NCBI GenBank assembly: GCA_025656895.1
Contig: JAHXHF010000167.1
Span: forward strand, 1-5,576
DNA from: a gamma proteobacterium symbiont of Bathyaustriella thionipta
GTDB lineage: Bacteria > Pseudomonadota > Gammaproteobacteria > Chromatiales > Chromatiaceae
Reading direction: 5' to 3'
DNA: 5,576 bases
Shown: piece after piece, positions 1-5,576 of the stretch
Layout of the letters: every line of letters starts with the position of its first letter
Numbering within the stretch: position 1 is the stretch's first letter
Made by a program: the position numbers and the translations under genes
Notes under the pieces: generated by a model
Told to the model about the DNA's origin: nothing
Databases searched by the model: none
What the model saw: the letters and a program-made list of their open reading frames with translations, nothing else

Positions 1-31
1 GGGGGTCGCCAGTTGCGCAATTAAAAAAGTA

Positions 32-75
32 AAAATAACGCTAAAATCGTGTCAAGCACTTTTTTGTGTTATTTT
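32..75. other. Long imperfect inverted repeat (hairpin)
   Basis: AAAATAAC at 32-39 is exactly complementary to GTTATTTT at 68-75. Pairing continues inward through a G-T wobble, a C-G pair, one T-T mismatch and four A-T pairs (43-46 with 61-64). GTG (49-51) and CAC (57-59) can close a five-base loop. The stem is almost all A-T. No gene covers it. It lies just upstream of the terminator at 103-133 and could be a 3' UTR structure of a gene left of the window or a protein-binding palindrome. The pairing is seen; any function is unknown. Confidence 0.35.
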
Positions 76-102
76 CGCTGAGTAGTTACACTTGTTTTAA
101 AT

Positions 103-133
103 AAAAAAGGGGGGTAGTAGCCCCCTTTTTTTT
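103..133 (+). terminator. Rho-independent terminator
   Basis: An A6 tract, a G run (109-114), a short loop, C5 (121-125) and T8 (126-133) form a classic intrinsic terminator. Five G-C pairs are extended by A-T pairs and followed by the T tract. The A/T flanks also give it terminator character on the opposite strand, so it may work in both directions. It probably ends a gene lying left of the window. If transcription starts further upstream, it could instead act as an attenuator for the sulfotransferase gene that follows. Confidence 0.85.
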
Positions 134-155
134 GTGCGATGATCGGCTCAGAATT

Positions 156-200
156 AAAGCCTCCGGCTTTGCCGGGAGGTGTTCACTCATATATAGGAGG
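156..200 (+). promoter_or_regulatory. Structured leader and Shine-Dalgarno of the sulfotransferase gene
   Basis: Two overlapping hairpins compete here. AAAGCC (156-161) pairs perfectly with GGCTTT (165-170). Alternatively CCTCCGGC (160-167) pairs with GCCGGGAGG (171-179) with one bulged G. A strong Shine-Dalgarno, AGGAGG, lies at 195-200, 12 bases before the ATG at 213, which is rather long spacing. CCTCC at 160-164 is complementary both to GGAGG at 175-179 and to the Shine-Dalgarno GGAGG at 196-200, so it could act as an anti-Shine-Dalgarno. The base pairing is seen; a regulatory role is inference. No clear sigma-70 promoter was found between the terminator and this leader. Confidence 0.4.
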
Positions 201-212
201 AAGTGAGGGTAA

Positions 213-1163
213 ATGCGATTGATCCTGCATATTGGTAATCATAAAGCGGGCAGTTCAACGATTCAAACTGGCCTGCTTGAAAAGCAAGAGGAATTATTAA
301 ATTTTTCTGTACTCTATCCAAAAACGGCATTAGTCATCTGTGCTCATCATAATCTGGCCTTTGCTCTTAAAGGGCAGGCTGTAGGCTTTCGGTCTAGACA
401 GCAACCAAAGTCATTGTCTGATTATAAGTTGCAGGTTGCCGAAGAAGCAAAAAAACATAATGTCAGAACTGTTGTAATGAGTTCTGAAGAGTTTATGAAA
501 TTTAATGAGCAAGACATTACGGTGTTTTCTGATTTTTGCAGTCTCTTTGATTCCGTGAAAATTATCGCTTATTTCAGAGATCATGTGAATTCAATTGAAT
601 CATCCTATAAATTTTCGATACTATGGGATGCTACTTCAGAAACAAAACCCTTTGATACTTGGATTAAAAGGGTATTAGATTCAGGTTATCATCAGTACGA
701 TAAAATGATAGAGCCGTGGTTCAACGTTCATAAAAATACAGAAATTTTTATAAAAAACTTTCATAGTGAGGTTAAAGCTGGGATATTAGAAGGTTTTTTT
801 AATGAGTTGGGAGTTGGCAATGAACCAAAGCTTTTTATGCCAAATAAGAAATACAACTCGTCACTTACTCGATTGGGCAGTTTGCTTGTAAGAGCGAACA
901 ATCGGGAACAAAGTATCAAGAAAAGTGATTTGGTTACTCAAATTCGCTTGCTGGAAGATAAAAGGATATTTAGTGATCAAGAAAAACTATATACGCCGAT
1001 GCAGATGGAGAAAATCATCCAGCGCTTTCAGCCAAGCAACAAACGTTTAATAGAATATTTTGGTGTTGATGTTTCTTTCAAAGAAGCGCAATTAAGTTTG
1101 CAGCTTTGTAAAGGAGATGACTTTTTGGATAGCGATTTGTTGAAAATGATTAGTCGGGATTAG
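213..1163 (+). CDS. Sulfotransferase family protein (PAPS-dependent), stand-alone
   Basis: Predicted cytoplasmic sulfotransferase of 316 aa, expected to move a sulfuryl group from PAPS to a hydroxyl or amine acceptor, probably a sugar. The N-terminus HIGNHKAGSSTIQ (residues 6-18) matches the 5'-phosphosulfate-binding loop of bacterial sulfotransferases, with K11 as the key lysine. SSE at 90-92 precedes a helix, as is common in this group. The strand-loop-helix at 117-132 contains FRDHVNSIESSY, where R122 and S130, eight apart, fit the 3'-phosphate-binding Arg/Ser pair. No signal peptide or membrane segment is seen. The ATG at 213 is chosen because it puts the P-loop at the extreme N-terminus, as usual, and has AGGAGG upstream. 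The substrate cannot be read from sequence. Its neighbour downstream carries a second, quite different sulfotransferase domain, so both may act on one glycan. No terminator follows it. Confidence 0.8.
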   Translation: MRLILHIGNHKAGSSTIQTGLLEKQEELLNFSVLYPKTALVICAHHNLAFALKGQAVGFRSRQQPKSLSDYKLQVAEEAKKHNVRTVVMSSEEFMKFNEQDITVFSDFCSLFDSVKIIAYFRDHVNSIESSYKFSILWDATSETKPFDTWIKRVLDSGYHQYDKMIEPWFNVHKNTEIFIKNFHSEVKAGILEGFFNELGVGNEPKLFMPNKKYNSSLTRLGSLLVRANNREQSIKKSDLVTQIRLLEDKRIFSDQEKLYTPMQMEKIIQRFQPSNKRLIEYFGVDVSFKEAQLSLQLCKGDDFLDSDLLKMISRD

Positions 1164-1178
1164 ACAAAAAAGGCATTA

Positions 1179-1316
1179 ATGAATGCACATAGTGCTTGTC
1201 CTAGTAAACCAATGTTCAGACAGAACCAGTTGAAGAGATTTTTGGAAAAATTGGACTTGCCAAAATTGTTTAAATACTTTTCAGATAGTTTAAAATCTCC
1301 GACAGTGAATCTTTAA
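1179..1316 (+). CDS. Doubtful 45-aa open reading frame
   Basis: ATG at 1179 with a weak AAAGG five bases upstream opens a 45-codon frame rich in Lys, Phe and Leu. It is in the same frame as the preceding sulfotransferase and the frame stays open right back to that gene's TAG at 1161-1163, so it could be read as a readthrough extension. I recognise no family. It may be a chance frame, a fragment of the transposon that left the adjacent remnant, or a former C-terminal extension. Existence as a real gene is unlikely without comparative support. Confidence 0.12.
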   Translation: MNAHSACPSKPMFRQNQLKRFLEKLDLPKLFKYFSDSLKSPTVNL

Positions 1317-1322
1317 ATCCCA

Positions 1323-1478
1323 TGCCTTCAGCTGGATTTGTGGGCTCGAGGTTACTGGGTAGCCTCAAGCGGAAATGTGACAGACGATGCCTAGAAAAAG
1401 TATATAGAAAACCAGAAGTCCAATGATCCAGGCGATGATTTTAGTATGCTGCCAGTGGCCTTTAGGCGAAATTCATAA
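1323..1478 (+). pseudogene. Remnant of IS200/IS605-family transposase TnpA (C-terminal end)
   Basis: The frame reads LWARGYWVASSGNVTDDA, then a TAG stop at 1392-1394, then KKYIENQKSNDPGDDF and on to TAA at 1476-1478. The pattern W-A-R-G-Y, SSGNVTD, Y-I-E-x-Q, then an acidic DDF tail is the C-terminal signature of Y1 (HUH) transposases of the IS200/IS605 family, recognised from memory. Intact relatives commonly have Trp where the TAG stands, so a single TGG to TAG change would explain it. The HUH motif and catalytic tyrosine regions are absent upstream, so the copy is both truncated and interrupted and should be inactive. It marks a past insertion between the two glycan genes. Confidence 0.7.
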
Positions 1479-1482
1479 TACC

Positions 1483-1498
1483 ACTCTAAGATGAGAGT
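1483..1498. other. Small hairpin after the TnpA remnant
   Basis: ACTCT (1483-1487) and AGAGT (1494-1498) form a perfect five-base-pair stem with a six-base loop, starting five bases after the remnant's TAA. IS200/IS605 elements have subterminal hairpins instead of terminal inverted repeats, so this could be what is left of the right end. The stem is short and could be chance. Confidence 0.2.
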
Positions 1499-1524
1499 AA
1501 TTAATAAAAAATCGTTTTTAATTT

Positions 1525-4500
1525 ATGAATACTAAGCAAAGAAAAATAGTGGCTGTGCTCGGGATGCACCGCAGCGGTACCAGTGTTATTACTCGCGGCT
1601 TGCAGGTTATCGGCGTTGAGCTTGGCACAACGTTAATGCCAAAAAAAGCAGGTGAAAATGATAAAGGATATTGGGAGGATACAGACCTTAACCTGTTTAA
1701 CGAAAATTTACTCAAACGTTTAGACAGCAGTTGGGAAATGCTGGCACCGCTGGATAAGCTTTGGAAAAGCACAGATCTAGAAGCTGAATATCGAGAAGCA
1801 ATGGCGCTGCTCGTTAGTAAAATGAAAGGATGTACAGTTTTCGGTTTTAAAGATCCACGAACAACGATATTGCTACCATTCTGGAATATTGTATTCGATA
1901 GACTTGATTTGGATGTACGCTACCTAATTGCATTGAGAAATCCCCTTAATGTTGCTCTGTCTCTGCAAAAGAGAGATGCTATTCCTGTGCAAGTGGGAAG
2001 CTTGCTATGGATGAAATATATGCTTTGCGCATTGAAATATACATCAGTAGAGAAGAGAATATTTCTGGATTACGACCGCTTGCTTGCAAATCCAGTTGCT
2101 CAATTACAGCGAATGCAAGGCTTACTCTATTCAGAAAATAGTTCTATTGATGCCAAATTACTATCACGGTATACCGATGATTATTTAACGACATCACTGC
2201 GTCATAATATGCTGAGTCGCGATGATCTGGATCATCGTAGTGATGTCCCACGACATGTTATTGCGGCCTATGATTGCTTAAGCAGCATGGCTACGGATCA
2301 AACAAAATTTGATGTTGCACAGTTTCAATCTGCATGGCGTGGTATCACAAAATCCCATCGTTCTATGGTGACTCGCCTTGGTGCGATTGATCCTTTAATT
2401 GCTTTGAATGTTGATATACGCCAAAAATACTACTGCATTCGTGAAGAACGGCGACATTTGCTTTCTGAAGTATGTGCATTGCGCGAAACAGCCGGAAATG
2501 CTGCCAAAGCAAGAGATGAGTTGTTGCAAGAAAGGGGTTACATGGAGGCGCAGCGTGACCGAGCTAACCAGCAATATCAGCTTTCTGAAACTCAGCGCAG
2601 TGGGTTGGAAGACGAAAAACAAGCCTTACAGCAGCAGTATGAAAATTCAGTAACCCGGTGCAGTGATTTGGAAGATGAAAAACAAGCCTTACAGCAGAAG
2701 TATGAAAATTCAGTAACCCGGTGCAGTGATTTGGAAGACGAAAAACGAGCCTTACAGCAGCAGTATGAAAATTCAGTAACCCGGTGCAGTGATTTGGAAG
2801 ACGAAAAACGAGCCTTACAGCAGCAGTATGAAAATTCAGTAACCCAGTGTAGTGATTTAAAAAACGAGAAAGAAGTTCTGCATACTCAGTACGAGCAAGC
2901 TGTAAAACAATGCTCGGATTTGGAAACAGGTAAATCTAGTCTGAGACAGGAAGTATCTTCTTTATTGAATACGCAGCAGCAATTATCACAGGCTAATGCT
3001 GAGCTTACCCAGCAGATAGCTGGAATGAACGAAGAGCGGGAAATTCTATATAAGCAGCGAGAGTCACTTCATCAGGGAAATATTGAACTGAGTCAGCAGA
3101 AAGCGGGGATGGAAGAAGAGCGTGAAATACTCTATCAACAGCGCGAGTCTCTTACCCTGCTGCTAGAGAAATTACGTTGCAGTTTTTCGTTTCAGATCAC
3201 TAAACCACTGCGTTTTATAAAAAGAACATCAAGTACGGCAATAGCTAAGCTAATTAATATGATTGACTTCATAGGCCATTTTATTTGGCGTCTGACTCCA
3301 CTGCGCTTGGATAAAAAGATAGCTATAAAAAATTTTTTAATGGGGCAGCCTAAAAAATCAATTGATTATGCAGAAAAAGGTGCACAGGAAACTTCTTTAA
3401 CTGATACGCACCAACAAAATTTCCAGGTTATTGAAAGGGATTTAGATATAGGTATAGAGCAAGATGGCGAATGTGTGGCAGAGATGAAAGATATAGAAAT
3501 CATGCCTGTCCCATTACTGAAAGCTGAAGATTATGTATCGCCACAGGTTTGTCTTATTGCATTCTATTTGCCTCAGTTTCATGCAATAAATGAGAATGAC
3601 CAGTGGTGGGGTGAGGGGTTTACCGAATGGTCTAATGTTAAGCCTGCTACACCACAGTTTTCTGGACATTATCAACCTCGAATTCCAGGGGAACTGGGCT
3701 ACTATGATTTAGCTGACGTTAATGTAATGCGGCGGCAGAGTGAACTGGCAAAGCTATACGGGCTTTCTGGCTTTTGCTTTTATTTTTACTGGTTTACAGG
3801 CACGCGCTTGTTAGAGCGGCCAATCAAGCAGTATTACGAAGAAAAATCTATTGAAACGCCTTTCTGTTTATGCTGGGCTAACGAAAATTGGACGAGGCGC
3901 TGGGATGGGCTCGATAGCGAGGTATTGATAGGGCAGGATCATTCAGCAGAAGATGATCTGGATTTTATTCGCCACATTGCAAAATATCTACAAGACAAAC
4001 GTTATATAAGAATTCAGGGCAAGCCCCTGCTGCTGGTTTATAGGCCCGCTTTACTGCCCTCTGCCAAAGAAACTGCGCATCGTTGGAGAGAGTGGTGTCG
4101 AAATCATGGAATTGGTGAAATTTATCTCGCCTATACACAGTCATTTGAAACAGTTGACCCAAAAAAATATGGTTTTGATGCGGCACTTGAATTCCCTCCG
4201 AACAATTCACATTTGTCTGATATTACGGACTGCATGAAGCCAACAGGTGGAGGTTTTGACGGAAAAATATATGATTGGGGGGAATTGGTAGCACGGAGTC
4301 GAAACTATAAGGATCCAGCTTACCAGCTGTTCAGGAGTGTGTGTCCATCATGGGACAATAGTGCCCGCAGAAAAAACTGCGGCACTATTCTTGCAAATAG
4401 TAATCCTCGTGAATATCAGGAATGGTTGTATAACGCGATTACACATACTGTAGATAAATCGAATGAGCAATCAGAGCAACTAGTATTTGTGAATGCGTGG

Positions 4501-5385
4501 AATGAGTGGGCAGAGGGGGCTTATCTAGAGCCTGATGAACGCTATGGCTATGCTTATCTTGAAGCGAGTAGGCTGGCTCAGGTGAGGGCATTTGCTACTG
4601 GTAAAACCATGAAATCTGAACAGCCATCAAATTCTAAGCCTTTGGCGATTGTGATCCATGCATTTTATATTGATGTATTGGCAGAAATTTTAGCCTATTT
4701 GGTTGATTCTCCCATTGCGATGAAACTATACATTAGCACTACTCGGGAAAAGTTCGCATTGGTTAATGATAAGTTAAAAGAGTGTGCTTTGCAGGCAGAA
4801 GTAATTGTAGTGGAAAATCGTGGGCGCGATATATTGCCTTTTTTCCAAGTTATGCGGAAAGTAATTGACGATGGTTGCCAATATATTGTTAAGGTGCATA
4901 CAAAAAAATCAACGCATCGTATTGATGGAGATGTATGGCGCAAAAGCCTTTATGATGCTCTTTTGGATAAAGAGTCTATGCAGACTGTTGTTAAGTATAT
5001 GGAGCATAATCACACTATTGGGTTGGTTACACCAGAAGCACATATTGTATCCATGGATACTTATTTTGGTTCTAACGAAAAGACGATTACGCATCTATCA
5101 GAGCGCATGGGTATTCCAAAACCGACTGTAATGGAGTTAGGGTTTTGCGCTGGGTCTATGTTTTATGCAAACGTATTTGCTTTATATCCTTTGTTGAATC
5201 TGGCTATAGACGAAGATTGCTTTGAGTCTGAGTCTGGCCAAGTTGATGGAACCTTTGCTCATGCTTTGGAGCGAGCGTTTTCCATTAGCGCATTTGCTAT
5301 GGGTATGCAGATTATGAGTATAGAAAGTTTACTGGAAGGAAAGCCTCTTAAAATTGTTAGAAGTGGGTATTCGCATTGCGAATAA
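1525..5385 (+). CDS. Four-part fusion: sulfotransferase, coiled coil, GH99-like/WbsX domain, RgpF (rhamnan synthesis F) domain
   Basis: A 1286-aa predicted glycan-assembly protein. Residues 1-240 are a sulfotransferase: P-loop GMHRSGTS (13-20), KDPR (109-112) and a 3'-phosphate site RNPLNVALS with R138 and S146 eight apart. Residues 297-550 are Gln/Glu-rich coiled coil with tandem repeats. SFSFQITKPLR (553-563) resembles the SxSWRxTxPLR segment common after coiled coils in large bacterial glycosyltransferases. Residues 675-1023 match the WbsX/GH99-like family: FYLPQFH (680-686), WWGEGFTEW (694-702), WANENWTRRWDG (784-795), NAWNEWAEG (990-998). Residues 1038-1270 match RgpF: HAFY (1045-1048), ENRGRDILPF (1097-1106), KVHTKKS (1123-1129) and a C-terminal GQVDGTFAHALER. 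No signal peptide is seen; a short hydrophobic stretch in the linker might touch the membrane. The start is fixed by the P-loop and an in-frame TAA at 1519-1521, yet no Shine-Dalgarno is visible. The domains are clear; the combined reaction and acceptor are inferred, probably a sulfated polysaccharide or glycoprotein glycan. Confidence 0.85.
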   Translation: MNTKQRKIVAVLGMHRSGTSVITRGLQVIGVELGTTLMPKKAGENDKGYWEDTDLNLFNENLLKRLDSSWEMLAPLDKLWKSTDLEAEYREAMALLVSKMKGCTVFGFKDPRTTILLPFWNIVFDRLDLDVRYLIALRNPLNVALSLQKRDAIPVQVGSLLWMKYMLCALKYTSVEKRIFLDYDRLLANPVAQLQRMQGLLYSENSSIDAKLLSRYTDDYLTTSLRHNMLSRDDLDHRSDVPRHVIAAYDCLSSMATDQTKFDVAQFQSAWRGITKSHRSMVTRLGAIDPLIALNVDIRQKYYCIREERRHLLSEVCALRETAGNAAKARDELLQERGYMEAQRDRANQQYQLSETQRSGLEDEKQALQQQYENSVTRCSDLEDEKQALQQKYENSVTRCSDLEDEKRALQQQYENSVTRCSDLEDEKRALQQQYENSVTQCSDLKNEKEVLHTQYEQAVKQCSDLETGKSSLRQEVSSLLNTQQQLSQANAELTQQIAGMNEEREILYKQRESLHQGNIELSQQKAGMEEEREILYQQRESLTLLLEKLRCSFSFQITKPLRFIKRTSSTAIAKLINMIDFIGHFIWRLTPLRLDKKIAIKNFLMGQPKKSIDYAEKGAQETSLTDTHQQNFQVIERDLDIGIEQDGECVAEMKDIEIMPVPLLKAEDYVSPQVCLIAFYLPQFHAINENDQWWGEGFTEWSNVKPATPQFSGHYQPRIPGELGYYDLADVNVMRRQSELAKLYGLSGFCFYFYWFTGTRLLERPIKQYYEEKSIETPFCLCWANENWTRRWDGLDSEVLIGQDHSAEDDLDFIRHIAKYLQDKRYIRIQGKPLLLVYRPALLPSAKETAHRWREWCRNHGIGEIYLAYTQSFETVDPKKYGFDAALEFPPNNSHLSDITDCMKPTGGGFDGKIYDWGELVARSRNYKDPAYQLFRSVCPSWDNSARRKNCGTILANSNPREYQEWLYNAITHTVDKSNEQSEQLVFVNAWNEWAEGAYLEPDERYGYAYLEASRLAQVRAFATGKTMKSEQPSNSKPLAIVIHAFYIDVLAEILAYLVDSPIAMKLYISTTREKFALVNDKLKECALQAEVIVVENRGRDILPFFQVMRKVIDDGCQYIVKVHTKKSTHRIDGDVWRKSLYDALLDKESMQTVVKYMEHNHTIGLVTPEAHIVSMDTYFGSNEKTITHLSERMGIPKPTVMELGFCAGSMFYANVFALYPLLNLAIDEDCFESESGQVDGTFAHALERAFSISAFAMGMQIMSIESLLEGKPLKIVRSGYSHCE
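2590..2967 (+). repeat. 63-bp tandem repeats coding for 21-residue coiled-coil units
   Basis: Six consecutive 63-bp units (starts 2590, 2653, 2716, 2779, 2842, 2905) encode residues 356-481 of the large protein. Units 3 and 4 are identical at DNA level, unit 2 differs from them at three bases, unit 1 differs mainly at its start, and units 5 and 6 are progressively diverged. The core reads CSDLEDEKRALQQQYENSV. Each unit is exactly three heptads, so gain or loss of a copy keeps both the reading frame and the coiled-coil register. The two Leu residues, seven apart, suit core positions; Tyr and Cys fall in the other core position. Confidence 0.95.
2983..3150 (+). repeat. 84-bp duplicated unit coding for 28-residue coiled-coil repeat
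   Basis: Residues 487-514 and 515-542 are two copies of a 28-residue (four-heptad) unit sharing 21 of 28 residues, including EEREILY and QRES. The DNA of the two copies differs at many third codon positions, for example CGG/CGT, ATT/ATA, CTA/CTC and TCA/TCT. This duplication is therefore older than the 63-bp array just upstream and has been kept at protein level. Confidence 0.85.
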
Positions 5386-5387
5386 TT

Positions 5388-5483
5388 ATGAGACAGCCAT
5401 ATTTTTATATAGATTTTTTAAAAAACAGATGCAATGTCAATTCACAATACTTGTCATTCTCAGAGGTTGCACTATCTGAATAA
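5388..5483 (+). CDS. Doubtful 31-aa open reading frame after the fusion gene
   Basis: ATG at 5388 lies two bases after the TAA of the large gene and opens a 31-codon frame ending at TAA 5481-5483. The tight spacing would suit translational coupling, but no Shine-Dalgarno is evident and I cannot assign a family. The end, SFSEVALSE, faintly recalls the region of FkbM-type methyltransferases where VALS is common, so a gene fragment is possible. Chance is the simpler explanation. Confidence 0.12.
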   Translation: MRQPYFYIDFLKNRCNVNSQYLSFSEVALSE

Positions 5484-5505
5484 AGATTTACCTGATTACC
5501 CCTAA

Positions 5506-5522
5506 GGCTCAGCTACTGAGCC
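5506..5522. promoter_or_regulatory. Perfect hairpin upstream of the last gene
   Basis: GGCTCAG (5506-5512), loop CTA, CTGAGCC (5516-5522) form a perfect seven-base-pair stem. No T tract follows on either strand, so it is not a standard terminator. It lies 46 bases before the next start codon. A possible -10 element GATAAT (5534-5539, one mismatch from TATAAT) sits just downstream, but no matching -35 is visible. The stem could be an operator, a 5' UTR element, or a weak terminator for the large gene. Confidence 0.45.
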
Positions 5523-5568
5523 ACCACCTGTAGGATAATACTCCTATCAACTTGATGGGAGAAAGAAA

Positions 5569-5576
5569 ATGGCTAA
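5569..5576 (+). CDS. Start of next gene (partial, cut by window end)
   Basis: ATG at 5569 follows GGGAG (5557-5561) with seven bases of spacing, the best ribosome binding site in the window. Only Met-Ala and the first two bases (AA, so Asn or Lys) of the third codon are present, so the product cannot be identified. Its own leader and strong ribosome binding site suggest a separately and strongly expressed gene. A flagellin or other glycosylated surface protein would fit a large glycan enzyme placed upstream, but that is speculation. Confidence 0.5.

Larger units (their letters stand above)
1164..1524. other. 361-base spacer without an intact gene
   Basis: This interval separates the two sulfotransferase genes. 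It holds an unconvincing 45-codon reading frame (1179-1316), the remnant of an IS200/IS605 TnpA (1323-1478), and small hairpins at 1173-1186, 1483-1498 and 1505-1520. GACAA at 1163-1167 can also pair with TTGTC at 1196-1200, enclosing the first hairpin and GCAC/GTGC at 1185-1195. None has a T tract, so no rho-independent terminator is evident after the first gene. No good sigma-70 promoter was identified for the large gene downstream, although 1499-1524 is almost entirely A and T. Confidence 0.7.

Noticed and set aside
3..18. Possible sigma-54 promoter (GG then GC with ten bases between)
   Set aside because: Only the invariant dinucleotides fit; the surrounding bases do not resemble TGGCAC or TTGC-A/T, and the GG comes from a G run.
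1518..1772. Minus-strand 84-codon open frame overlapping the start of the large gene
   Set aside because: It lies opposite the sulfotransferase P-loop region, has no family resemblance and no ribosome site; it is a shadow of the real gene.
2395..2653. Open frames of 75-81 codons on both strands in the coiled-coil region
   Set aside because: They arise from the biased composition of the coiled-coil coding sequence and show no protein family features.
2590..2967. CRISPR array
   Set aside because: The repeats are directly adjacent with no spacers and are in frame within a coiled coil.
4695..5131. Several overlapping frames on both strands under the RgpF domain
   Set aside because: The RgpF motifs in the long frame explain this DNA; the alternatives have no ribosome sites or recognisable domains.
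5481..5508. Possible flagellar sigma-28 promoter (TAAAGATT, 11-base spacer)
   Set aside because: The -35 half matches TAAAGTTT well, but the -10 half CCCTAAGG matches GCCGATAA at only three of eight positions.

Overview
The window looks like a piece of a surface-glycan or protein-glycosylation locus from an AT-rich bacterium, most likely a gammaproteobacterium. That guess rests on Shine-Dalgarno style, codon choice and the glycan-enzyme families; no rRNA or housekeeping gene is present to confirm it. All supported genes read on the + strand.

Layout. Positions 1-212 are non-coding and hold a long imperfect hairpin (32-75), a strong rho-independent terminator (103-133), and a short leader with mutually exclusive hairpins just ahead of a strong Shine-Dalgarno. 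A 316-aa stand-alone sulfotransferase follows (213-1163). The next 361 bases carry no convincing intact gene. They do contain the decayed C-terminal end of an IS200/IS605-type TnpA transposase with an in-frame TAG (1323-1478), so this spacer is partly an insertion-sequence scar. The main gene (1525-5385, 1286 aa) joins an N-terminal PAPS-dependent sulfotransferase, a roughly 250-residue coiled coil built from tandem repeats, a GH99-like/WbsX glycan-enzyme domain and a C-terminal RgpF-type (rhamnan synthesis F) domain. After a 183-base spacer with a perfect hairpin, a new gene begins at 5569 with a good ribosome binding site, but only its first two codons and part of the third are in the window.

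How it may work together (inference). Two separate P-loop sulfotransferases beside WbsX and RgpF domains suggest a sulfated glycan whose assembly and sulfation are physically coupled on one long coiled-coil scaffold. The acceptor could be an O-antigen, capsule or rhamnose-containing polymer. It could also be the product of the next gene: large glycan-modifying proteins upstream of flagellin genes are known in other bacteria, but too little of that gene is visible to say. The most distinctive points are the four-part fusion and the coiled coil's 63-bp (three-heptad) tandem repeats, two of which are identical at DNA level, implying recent in-frame length change.
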